In this document: one piece after another, positions 1 to 6,700 of the stretch
How positions within the stretch are numbered: position 1 is the first letter of the stretch
How the letters are laid out: each line of letters opens with the position of its first letter
Assembly (NCBI GenBank): GCA_017445435.1
Contig: JAFSUE010000184.1
Coordinates: 1 to 9,627 of the forward strand
From: Selenomonadaceae bacterium
Lineage (GTDB): Bacteria; Bacillota; Negativicutes; Selenomonadales; Selenomonadaceae
DNA: 9,627 nucleotides
Direction of reading: 5' to 3'
The notes under the pieces: generated by a model
The model's input: the letters and a program-made list of their open reading frames with translations, nothing else
Database searches by the model: none
What the model was told of the DNA's origin: nothing
Translations under genes and position numbers: made by a program

Positions 1-543
1 AATTTTCGTAACGCAATTTTGCAGGAAGTGTCTATCGTGAGTGACGGCGATAACCGTACCGCGATAGTTTTTTATGAAGTCCTCAAGAAAATCTATCGCG
101 TAAATGTCAAGGTGATTCGTCGGCTCATCTAAAATTAAAATTCGCGGTTCATTCAAAAGTGCACGTGCCAGCGTAATTTTGCCAGTTTCACCGCCGCTAA
201 AATTTTTAGGATTTTTTGTAAGTTCAGATTCGGTAAAGCCTAAGCCGTACAAAATTTTCCGCGCTTGAAATTCTTCAGCACCGCCGCTAATCATTTCTTC
301 AAGCAAAGTTGGGCAACAAAAATTTGGCATTTGTTCAGCGTATCCAACGTCTTCGCTACGAAGTCCGCCGATTTTTCCTGCGTCGAAGTCTTCAACGCCA
401 ATCATAATTTTCAGTAGCGTTGACTTACCCGCGCCATTTTTGCCGACAATGCCTAATTTTTCGCCGTCCTGTATCCTAAAGCTAACGTCAGAAAAAATTG
501 TACGTTCGCCAAAAGACTTTGTGACATTTTCAAGTTGAATCAT
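1..543 (-). CDS. ABC-F family ATP-binding protein, N-terminal part (cut by window edge)
   Basis: The first 181 codons of an ABC-F type ATPase are visible; the gene runs off the left edge, so the inter-domain linker and second ATPase domain are not seen. Reading from ATG at 543, the first nucleotide-binding domain has Walker A GKNGAGKST (residues 34-42), a Q-loop glutamine near 71, signature FSGGE (115-119), Walker B ILILDE (135-140) followed by PTNHLD, and the switch histidine in VTHD (169). PTNHLD after Walker B and the lack of a membrane domain fit ABC-F. Members of this family act on the ribosome in translation or antibiotic protection rather than in transport. It starts 19 bp after the stop of the small 563-955 gene, so the two are probably co-transcribed. 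The SD is poor: AGG with only 4 nt before ATG. Which ABC-F subgroup this is cannot be told from the N-terminal half. Confidence 0.93.
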   Translation of the reverse strand, partial: MIQLENVTKSFGERTIFSDVSFRIQDGEKLGIVGKNGAGKSTLLKIMIGVEDFDAGKIGGLRSEDVGYAEQMPNFCCPTLLEEMISGGAEEFQARKILYGLGFTESELTKNPKNFSGGETGKITLARALLNEPRILILDEPTNHLDIYAIDFLEDFIKNYRGTVIAVTHDRHFLQNCVTKI

Positions 544-548
544 ATTTC

Positions 549-569
549 CTAAAAGCTAAAACCTAAAGA
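549..569. repeat. three 7-bp tandem units between two genes
   Basis: CTAAAAG, CTAAAAC and CTAAAGA follow each other with an exact 7-bp period. The third unit supplies the stop codon of the 563-955 gene (TAG on the minus strand), and the array fills most of the 19-bp gap before the ABC-F start. It belongs with the other heptad tracts at 1086-1126, 2448-2468 and 6970-7050. Confidence 0.5.
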
Positions 570-955
570 GTTGCAAACCAATCGTAAGCCGCAACTGCCG
601 CAACTTTGCGCTTGTCAACAGGCTGTTCAGGTTGTGGAGGTGCTGACTGTTGCTGCTCTTGTGGCTGCGTCTCTTCATTTGACGCCTCTTCAACAAAGTC
701 ATCGTCGCGCTCCATAAACTGCGCCAATTCCTCAATCGTAATGTCATTAAAATCATCTTCGATAAAGAAACTTCTGGGCGTAAAATTAATTTGGTAGGCT
801 GAACTTTGCTGACCTTGTGACGTTACGTCGCGTGTACGTTGTGATTGCCTTAAACCTTGTGAACTTTGACTTTGCCCCGATTGAACATTTCGGAAAGAAA
901 GTCCCGAAGATCGTCCTGAAGTTCCGTTCGGTACGCCGATTCTTTTAATCGCCAT
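563..955 (-). CDS. small Gln/Ser-rich protein of unknown function
   Basis: A 130-residue protein I do not recognise. Its composition is zoned. Residues 16-52 are rich in Ser, Gln, Gly and Arg. A more ordered-looking segment with alternating hydrophobics and acids (about 56-90, including NFTPRSFFIEDDF and ITIEELAQFMERDDD) follows, then a Gln/Pro-rich stretch (97-112) and a short Ala/aromatic end (VAAYDWF). There is no signal peptide, membrane segment or Cys, so it is probably cytosolic and largely disordered. An SD (AAAGGGAG, about 8 nt before ATG) and an upstream promoter (1001-1029) support expression. It is probably the first gene of a unit with the ABC-F gene 19 bp downstream. The same DNA holds open frames on both strands, but this frame alone has the SD and promoter. 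No function is proposed. Confidence 0.75.
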   Translation of the reverse strand: MAIKRIGVPNGTSGRSSGLSFRNVQSGQSQSSQGLRQSQRTRDVTSQGQQSSAYQINFTPRSFFIEDDFNDITIEELAQFMERDDDFVEEASNEETQPQEQQQSAPPQPEQPVDKRKVAAVAAYDWFATL

Positions 956-1000
956 AAAAAACGCTCCCTTTCCTAAAAAAATTTATAATCCATTTTTAAA

Positions 1001-1029
1001 ATCCTACTACAAATCTTTGCTTTTGTCCA
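1001..1029 (-). promoter_or_regulatory. sigma-A-like promoter for the 563-955 gene
   Basis: On the minus strand, -35 TGGACA (1024-1029) and -10 TAGGAT (1001-1006) are separated by 17 nt. This places transcription start roughly 40 nt before the ATG at 955. The predicted leader is short and AT-rich and ends in the GGGAG SD. Confidence 0.6.
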
Positions 1030-1062
1030 CAATTCATAAAAAATTTTGTTGCAACAGAAAAA

Positions 1063-1141
1063 TTTTATCGCAAAAAATAATTTTAATGCGTAATGTTAAA
1101 CTACTGACTACTAACTACTAACTAAGTTTTATCGCAAAAAA
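1063..1141. repeat. 15-bp direct repeat flanking the heptad tract
   Basis: TTTTATCGCAAAAAA occurs at 1063-1077 and exactly again at 1127-1141. The two copies bracket the heptad tract at 1086-1126. The right-hand copy includes the T-run of the rpsA terminator (read on the minus strand). The arrangement could reflect a small insertion or a duplication. The sequence is AT-rich, so chance is not excluded. Confidence 0.45.
1086..1126. repeat. heptad tandem repeat tract
   Basis: From 1086 the DNA steps in 7-bp units: ATGCGTA, ATGTTAA, ACTACTG, ACTACTA, ACTACTA, then ACTAAG. On the minus strand this reads as AGTAGT-type heptads followed by a TTACGCAT segment. Both elements occur in the same order in the longer array at 6970-7050. 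The tract lies between the rpsA terminator and the promoter of the next gene, so it is probably not in a main transcript. Confidence 0.7.
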
Positions 1142-1170
1142 ATTACCCTTCGCGAAATTTACGAAAGGTA
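1135..1170 (-). terminator. intrinsic terminator after rpsA
   Basis: On the minus strand TACCTTTCG (1170-1162) pairs with CGAAGGGTA (1152-1144), giving a 9-bp stem with one G-U pair and a 9-nt loop. A run of seven T follows (1142-1136). It lies about 43 nt beyond the rpsA stop and separates rpsA from the downstream 563-955 unit. Confidence 0.85.
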
Positions 1171-1212
1171 GATAAAATTTTATATGATGTCAATTAAAAT
1201 TTCAGCTAAAAT

Positions 1213-2340
1213 TTATTCCTCATCATTTGAACGGTAACGCCTATTGTAGTTGGAGTTATCGGAGTCGCGTTTAGCACGATTGATTGAAAGGGAAATGCGT
1301 TTGCGTTTTTGGTCGACGCGCATAATTTTAACTCTGACAATGTCGTCGACTTGAACAGCTTCTTCAGCATTTTCAATACGACGGTCGCTAAGTTCGCCCA
1401 TTGGAATTAAGCCGTCAAATCCAGGCTCAATTTCCATGAACGCGCCAAATTTCGCCAGCTTAACGATTCTGCCTTCGATATAATCGCCTTCGACGTATTT
1501 TTCAGCTTTATCAAGCCAAGGATCGCGCTGGGTATTTTTTACTGAAAGGGAAATTCTATGCGCTTCAGGGTCAACATTTTTAACGTAAACGTCGATTTCG
1601 TCGCCAACTTTCAGCACGTCGGACGGTTGAGTTACGCGCTCCCATGAAAGGTCGGAAATGTGCGCCAATCCGTCAACGCCGCCAATATCGATGAATGCGC
1701 CGTAGTCTACAAGACGCTTTACAGTACCTTTAAGCGTTTGTCCCGCCTCAATTTTATCAAAAACTTCACGCTGTTTATCTTCGCGTTCTTTTTCCAAAAC
1801 TTGACGGCGCGAAAGTACAAGGCGCTGTTTATGCTTGTCAATTTCAATCGGCACAACTTCGACGGTCTGATCAACATAGACAGACAAATCTTTAACGTAA
1901 TGAAGTTCCATCTGCGACGCAGGAATAAAGCCGCGCAGTCCTTTCACGGAAGCTACAAGACCGCCTTTAACCATTTGCGTTATTTTCGCTTCAATGGTTT
2001 CGCCGCTATCTTTAATCGCTTCCATTTCTTTCCAATTTGACATACGATCCGCTTTGATTTTGGACAACGTCCCGCCATTTTCGCCGCCAAGAGATTGAAT
2101 GTAAACTTCAATCTTATCGCCAACTTTCACAACGTCTTCTGCAGATTCGGGTTCTGGGGACGCGAGCTCTTTTTTCGGTACGGGAATTTCTTGCTTGTAA
2201 CCAATATCGACGAACGCTTCATTGCGATTGACTTGTACAACAGTTCCTTCAACAATGTCGCCCGCCTTTAAATCGTGCATATCTCCTGCCGCTTCGAGCA
2301 AACTTCCCATGTCCTCTACGTTTTTAATATCGTCTGACAC
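1213..2340 (-). CDS. rpsA: 30S ribosomal protein S1 (four S1 domains)
   Basis: S1 binds mRNA on the 30S subunit and helps initiation on structured or weak-SD messages. The 375-residue protein carries four S1 OB-fold repeats at about 25-95, 113-180, 200-268 and 285-355, the usual count for Bacillota S1 (E. coli has six). The third repeat is the most canonical (GTVKRLVDYGAFIDIGGVDG, then LAHISDLSW). The tail after 355 is charged, rich in Arg, Asn and acidic residues. The start used is GTG at 2340, read MSDDIKN, with AGCAGG about 10 nt upstream as a modest SD. An internal ATG (residue 11) is the main alternative. ispH lies upstream on the same strand, 333 bp away and in the same reading phase. 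In many relatives the two proteins are fused; here stop codons clearly separate them. A leader hairpin (2368-2406) and terminator (1135-1170) bracket the gene. Confidence 0.95.
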   Translation of the reverse strand: MSDDIKNVEDMGSLLEAAGDMHDLKAGDIVEGTVVQVNRNEAFVDIGYKQEIPVPKKELASPEPESAEDVVKVGDKIEVYIQSLGGENGGTLSKIKADRMSNWKEMEAIKDSGETIEAKITQMVKGGLVASVKGLRGFIPASQMELHYVKDLSVYVDQTVEVVPIEIDKHKQRLVLSRRQVLEKEREDKQREVFDKIEAGQTLKGTVKRLVDYGAFIDIGGVDGLAHISDLSWERVTQPSDVLKVGDEIDVYVKNVDPEAHRISLSVKNTQRDPWLDKAEKYVEGDYIEGRIVKLAKFGAFMEIEPGFDGLIPMGELSDRRIENAEEAVQVDDIVRVKIMRVDQKRKRISLSINRAKRDSDNSNYNRRYRSNDEE

Positions 2341-2367
2341 TTCTCTGTAACCTGCTACTGAGATTTC

Positions 2368-2406
2368 GGAAAATGTAAAACTACAGCTGTTTTTACTACA
2401 TTTCCC
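2368..2406 (-). promoter_or_regulatory. hairpin in the rpsA leader
   Basis: On the minus strand GGGAAATGTA (2406-2397) can pair with TACATTTTCC (2377-2368) over 10 bp with one G-U pair. Inside it, AAAC can pair with GTTT around a loop near AGCTGTA. The foot of the stem is 27 nt before the GTG start, just ahead of the putative SD, and no T-run follows, so it is not a terminator. By position it could influence rpsA translation; S1 autoregulation is known in enterobacteria, but a link here is inference. Confidence 0.5.
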
Positions 2407-2408
2407 AC

Positions 2409-2435
2409 AAAAAACACTATGGCGTTAATTCGCCA
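2409..2435 (-). terminator. terminator-like hairpin between ispH and rpsA
   Basis: On the minus strand TGGCG (2435-2431), loop AATTAA, CGCCA (2424-2420), then TAGTG and six T (2414-2409). The stem is short and the T-run starts 5 nt after it, so termination would be partial at best. It could attenuate ispH transcripts before rpsA. Confidence 0.35.
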
Positions 2436-2447
2436 CGTCACTGCTTA

Positions 2448-2468
2448 GCTTTTAGATTTTAGCTTGTA
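2448..2468. repeat. three 7-bp tandem units in the ispH-rpsA spacer
   Basis: GCTTTTA, GATTTTA and GCTTGTA follow each other with a 7-bp period. The unit resembles the inverse of the CTAAAAG heptads at 549-569, so both tracts probably belong to one dispersed family. Confidence 0.45.
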
Positions 2469-2673
2469 GAATTTTTCTGCAAACTTAAAGTTTAAACCTG
2501 ACAGCTAAAAATTTACCTGTGACAATAACCTATCGACCATACTCGCTGACATACAGCCGATTCCATCCGCGTAGCTTTTTCCTTTCCTTGTTAATACTAA
2601 AAAATAATTTCAGTCTTCTGTTCTGATGAAGTACCTTGCAACCGTACAAGGATTTTTTGACAACGGCTAAATT

Positions 2674-3495
2674 TTAAAATTCACGAAGTTTTTCCTCGAC
2701 CTCCTTTATAATCCAATCTGGCGTCGACGCGCCAGCGGTTATTCCAACTTTTTTTGACTGGGCGAACCAATCTTGGGAAATTTCATCTGCAGTTTCAATG
2801 TGATAAGTTGTACATTTTTTTTCGCAAAGTTTAGCAAGCTTAGTTGTATTTGCGCTGTTCCTACCGCCGATAACAATCATCACGTCAACTTTTTCAGCAA
2901 GTTCCATTGCCGCCTTTTGTCTTTGGTCAGTCGCTGTACAAATTGTTCGTAAAATTTTTATGTCGCTGGACTTCCTCAAAAGTTGCAGGACGACTTTTTC
3001 AAAATGTTCACTGGATACAGTTGTTTGTGATACAATGCCCAACTTTTGGCACGGTACAAAACTTTCAGTCTCCGCTACAGTCTCAATAATCGTCGTACGT
3101 TTTTCCGCCCATTCAAAGATGCTTTTAACTTCGGGATGATTTTTTTCACCAACTATGACAACGTCGTAGCCTTGCTGTACCAATTCCCTAGCTGATAACT
3201 GTGCCTTTTTCACATGCGGACAAGTCGCGTCAACAATTTTCAAGCCTTTAGCTTTAATTTCTTCGTAAACTTTCGGACCAACGCCATGTGAACGAATTAT
3301 CACTGTGCCTTCATCAATCGCTGACAAATTTTCCGCCGCGTCCACACCTTCCGCACGAAGTTTTTCAACCATTTGTGGATTGTGAATGATAGGTCCCAGC
3401 GTACAACATTTGCCGTCCGTATTAGCTCTGGCAATTTTAATCGCTCGCTTGACGCCGTAACAAAAGCCTAGATACTCTGCTAAAAAAATTTCCAA
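2674..3495 (-). CDS. ispH: 4-hydroxy-3-methylbut-2-enyl diphosphate reductase (IspH/LytB)
   Basis: IspH is the last enzyme of the MEP isoprenoid pathway. It reduces HMBPP to IPP and DMAPP with a [4Fe-4S] cluster in the cytosol. All three cluster cysteines are present: C12 (GFCYGV), C92 (DATCPHV) and C186 (TICTATDQRQ). Substrate-binding signatures are also present: H38 in HNP, H70 in RSHG, H120 with E122 in NHPEV, T158 in SQTT, S213 and N215 in GRNSANT, and S257 in GASTPD. At 273 residues it matches the short Bacillota form and has no S1 extension. The start is TTG at 3495, giving MEIFLAEYLGFCYGV; AGGTGA 7 nt upstream makes this choice strong. It has its own promoter (3535-3563), and rpsA follows 333 bp downstream on the same strand, possibly in one transcript. 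The gene looks intact. Confidence 0.97.
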   Translation of the reverse strand: MEIFLAEYLGFCYGVKRAIKIARANTDGKCCTLGPIIHNPQMVEKLRAEGVDAAENLSAIDEGTVIIRSHGVGPKVYEEIKAKGLKIVDATCPHVKKAQLSARELVQQGYDVVIVGEKNHPEVKSIFEWAEKRTTIIETVAETESFVPCQKLGIVSQTTVSSEHFEKVVLQLLRKSSDIKILRTICTATDQRQKAAMELAEKVDVMIVIGGRNSANTTKLAKLCEKKCTTYHIETADEISQDWFAQSKKVGITAGASTPDWIIKEVEEKLREF

Positions 3496-3502
3496 AAAAA
3501 AT

Positions 3503-3508
3503 TCACCT
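3503..3508 (-). promoter_or_regulatory. SD that fixes the ispH TTG start
   Basis: Minus-strand AGGTGA (3508-3503) lies 7 nt before TTG (3495-3493). No in-frame ATG or GTG lies between this TTG and the conserved GFCYGV motif, so the SD settles the start. Confidence 0.75.
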
Positions 3509-3534
3509 ACAAAAAAGTTCCCCTTGTAACTTGT

Positions 3535-3563
3535 ATTGTAAACGAATTTTTCAATATGAGCAA
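3535..3563 (-). promoter_or_regulatory. sigma-A-like promoter of ispH
   Basis: On the minus strand, -35 TTGCTC (3563-3558) and -10 TACAAT (3540-3535) are separated by exactly 17 nt. The inferred start near 3528 gives a leader of about 33 nt ending in the AGGTGA SD. Confidence 0.75.
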
Positions 3564-3585
3564 GTTTTTTTTAGAAAAATTTCAT

Positions 3586-3687
3586 CTAGGTGATTTTGAT
3601 TAAATAAATTTTCTTATTTTTTTTATTAAACTACTCTTTCTTTTGGCGCTTGAAATATTCAGCACTTAGTTATTCAACTCCACCTAG
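3586..3687. repeat. distant 7-bp inverted repeat between the large gene and ispH
   Basis: CTAGGTG (3586-3592) and CACCTAG (3681-3687) are perfect inverse copies about 90 bp apart. They flank an AT-rich stretch just beyond the stop of the large 3701-6931 gene. They could close a long-range stem in its 3' untranslated region. No standard intrinsic terminator was found in 3496-3700. Confidence 0.3.
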
Positions 3688-3700
3688 CACAACAAGTTAA

Positions 3701-6700
3701 TTATTTTTTTGGTACGGTTAAACTATCTGGTTTGGAAGGGCTTAACTCAAAACGTTTTGAATCCTTCGCCAAAAGTTTTACGCTGAAACCTTCGTCAACT
3801 TCGCGCCAAATTTCATCGGGCAAAGAAAGTTCCAGCCGCTTATTAGGCAAACCGTTTTTAAATTCTGGTACGGCGTACAAAACAACCGTTGACTTATCGG
3901 CAAGCGAAATGTTCAGCCGTCCATCTTTTCGGCAAGCTAAAAAAAGTTTAGGCGTCGCATCTGCGCTTGATTCGATAATCAGCTTACAATTTTTAGCGTG
4001 AGAAGTTTTGTTGAAAAGTCCACTCGTACCCCATTCAAGGCGATAGGAAATTTCAACTTTCGGGCGATTATCCAGCGTCATGGTACTAGGCGGCGAATAA
4101 ACCGTTGAGCCGTCACTAAGTTTGTATTCGCCTATGACCGTTATAAAAAGTTTTTCCTCTGGCATATGAGCTTGCGTTATGAAAGTATCCTGCGCGTACT
4201 TCGTCGCGTAAATTCTATTCATATGGCGCGATTTAGCGTCGTCAATCGTCGCGAAAGTTTCTTCTGATTCGTCGGTACTAACTTTATAGTGAATCATATA
4301 CGCATTTGGCGGCAACTTTTTCAGCGTCAATTTCAAGCCGCTTGAATCAACGGTCGTCCTGCGCTCATCAATTTCGCACGGTTCAATATTTGCCGCGCTA
4401 ATAATTTCGTTGACAAGGAAAAAATTTTTCGTCGCGCTGACAACTGCAACGTTGACAACTTCGCCTTGTACGGAAAATTCGCAGGATTCGTCGGAACTTT
4501 TCACGCGCTTTAAAATTACGTCGCTACCTAAAACTTCGTCAATTAAATCAATGGAGCGATAATTTTTTGAATCGTTGCTGTTAGAAAGATTTTCACCTTT
4601 CCCAACGTCCTGCGGTTTAACCTGCTTAAACCAAATTTCAAACTCGCCCGTATTCTGCCACGAAAATTTAATTTTGCCGCTTTTCAAATTGTACGTAAGA
4701 TTTTCAACGGCACGCGGCGGAAATTCTGGCGTCAACTCAACCGTCAAGCCTTGACTGTATTTTAAAACTTGATTAGCTCGCCAAACTTTTGTTCCGTCAG
4801 TCTCCGCCAAAAATTTTTTCTGATTTTCAAAACGCTCTTTAGCCGAATAGTAAACGCATTGCAAACGGTACGAATACTGCTTGAGATTTTTAACAGCCTT
4901 ATCGACGAATGGCGATTGTACGCAGTCAGCCACGACGACGCTATTTCCCGCGTTGTCTGTACGCAAAATTCTAACTCCTAAACAATTTTCAGCTGGCAAC
5001 TTCCACGAAAATTTACATTGTCCGTCTTCAGTCTTCGCCACAAGTTTATTTTCTTCAATATCGCCGTAAAAAACGGTACTGCACGTCGTCGGGTCGGAAA
5101 GAGTTCCAAGCCTTACCGCGAAAATTGCGTAACCGTACAGCAAGCCTGATTTAATGTTCGTGTCAGTCAGTTCAAACTTTTCAATATTTTCCGCAACAAG
5201 TTCACCGTCACGCGGACTTTGCGGAATGCCTTCAAGTTTGCGAATCACGGTATACTTGACGCCCAAGTCATTAGCAGGTTGCCACGTCAGCTTGCAAATT
5301 AAATTTGAAGTCGCCGCCGTCATACTGGTTGACTTCGCATTGACGGAAATTTTTCCCATGAGTGCGGAACTGTTGACGGGTTGCGGAATATTTTCAGAAA
5401 TAATCGCCGTAAGTTTAAGTGGACGTTTCGGCTTGACAAGCTTTAATCTGTCCCGCGCAGGTCGATAGTCAGGAAGTTTGCTTAAAATTTCCATGCAGTC
5501 GCCTACAACTTTATCAGGATGAACGGTCAACGCTGGCAGTTTAGATTCAGCCCAACGCAAAAGTTCACGGCGTTTAATATCGGTAGCGATACCGTTAATG
5601 CGCCATTCAATTTTTCGCAAGTCGATTGATTCAGGCTTGATAAGTTTAGTTCTCGCCAAAACTTTTATAACTTCCGTCATCAACGGTTTAACGTCTTCGC
5701 TTTCAGACTTCGCGCCGCGATTAATCAAATCAAGCAAAGAATTCATATAGCTAACGTAGTAATTGTAGCGTCGCAGTTCGTGAAAGGAAAAATCACAGGA
5801 GGGGCAATGTTCGACGGTAGCAGGAACTTTTTTTCCACACTTTGGACATTCGACGAAAAAATTTTTACCGCAAATTTTACAAGCCGCGCGTTCAGCCTCT
5901 TCATGGGTACGGAAATTTTCAAATGCCCCGCAGTTGCCACACGTCACGCAATAAAAATTTTCAACGGCGTTATCGACTGATTCATAAGGGTCATTTAAAA
6001 TTCCCGCCGCCTTATTGTACAGCGCCGCGCTACGTTCATAGTTCAAAAAATTAGGAAATGTGCCGCGTATGCGATTTATGCAGTTGTCGGCAAAATTTTT
6101 ATCGTGCTTGAACATATCGGGCGCCGCTTTAATTTTCGCGAAAAAGTTAGCCAGCGTTTCAATTTGCAGTGAATGATCGTATTTCCATCTATTATCGTCC
6201 GTGTTAAAAATTTGCGTTTCGGCAAGATTTAACAGCGCCTTAAGTGACTGCCACGCAGGAATTGGCGAAGAAATTTTTTTAGCTTCCTTTTTAAAAATTT
6301 CGCAAAGTTCGTCAGTATCGCGCCGCTTGTAAAATTCGGCAGACGGTTCAATCTTATGTTCAAGGTAATAAGCCAGTTCATAAAAATTATGAACTTCAGA
6401 CGACCACGCGTAATTTTGCCTGTCAGGAACTTTTCTAAATTCCGCGAAGTATTTATCAAGCTCCGCTAGTACCGAATCAGCAATGAAAAAATTATTCAGC
6501 GTGTCGACGATAGATTTATCTGTCCGCGCAGGTTTAACGTCAAAGCCCTGCTCCTTGTACGTAGCGGCGATTGTCGCGGGACTAAGTTTCAATTTTTCTT
6601 TAATCTTTTTAATTTGTGACTGATTGACTTGCAAAGTGCCAGACGTGTCGCCGCGTTGAATGTCGATGTACAAGCGCAGTTGTTCAATACGATTTTGCTT

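Larger units (their letters stand above)
2341..2673. other. ispH-rpsA spacer, no convincing gene
   Basis: This 333-bp spacer holds no SD-led ORF of normal size. In minus-strand order it contains 47 codons open in the ispH frame after the ispH stop (ending in TAG at 2530-2532). A less AT-rich block follows (about 2513-2580), then a 13-bp inverted repeat AAACTTAAAGTTT (2481-2493), three heptads (2448-2468), a terminator-like hairpin (2409-2435) and a strong hairpin just before rpsA (2368-2406). No good -35/-10 pair was found; TTGCAG and TAAAAT sit only 15 nt apart. rpsA may therefore depend on the ispH promoter or on a promoter I cannot recognise. Confidence 0.6.

Noticed and set aside
1047..1056. 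Palindrome TGTTGCAACA upstream of the 563-955 promoter
   Set aside because: A single short palindrome upstream of the -35 box in AT-rich DNA; no second copy and no matching regulator in the window.
1660..2040. 126-codon plus-strand open frame inside rpsA
   Set aside because: It lies wholly within a certain S1 gene in antisense, has no SD, and its protein shows no family pattern.
2481..2493. Inverted repeat AAACTTAAAGTTT as an operator
   Set aside because: It is AT-only apart from two bases and not placed at a recognisable promoter, so chance is likely.
2513..2580. Resemblance of one translation (RLYVSEYGR then a stop) to the 3D domain of cell-wall hydrolases
   Set aside because: Only about nine residues are suggestive, with a stop codon directly after and no upstream domain; treated as chance.
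2634..2658. Plus-strand hairpin CCTTG/CAAGG followed by six T
   Set aside because: The stem is only 5 bp and no plus-strand gene lies upstream to terminate.
2674..3495. IspH-S1 fusion protein
   Set aside because: A clear TAA ends ispH and further in-frame stops lie before rpsA, so the genes are separate here.
3640..3700. Segment TGTGCTAGGTGG resembling the 5' end of long SRP RNAs
   Set aside because: The rest of the RNA, including the GGAAGGAAGCAG domain IV core, is absent.
5154..5468. 104-codon plus-strand open frame inside the large gene
   Set aside because: It is antisense to the FN3-like region with no SD or promoter; long antisense frames are common in this codon usage.
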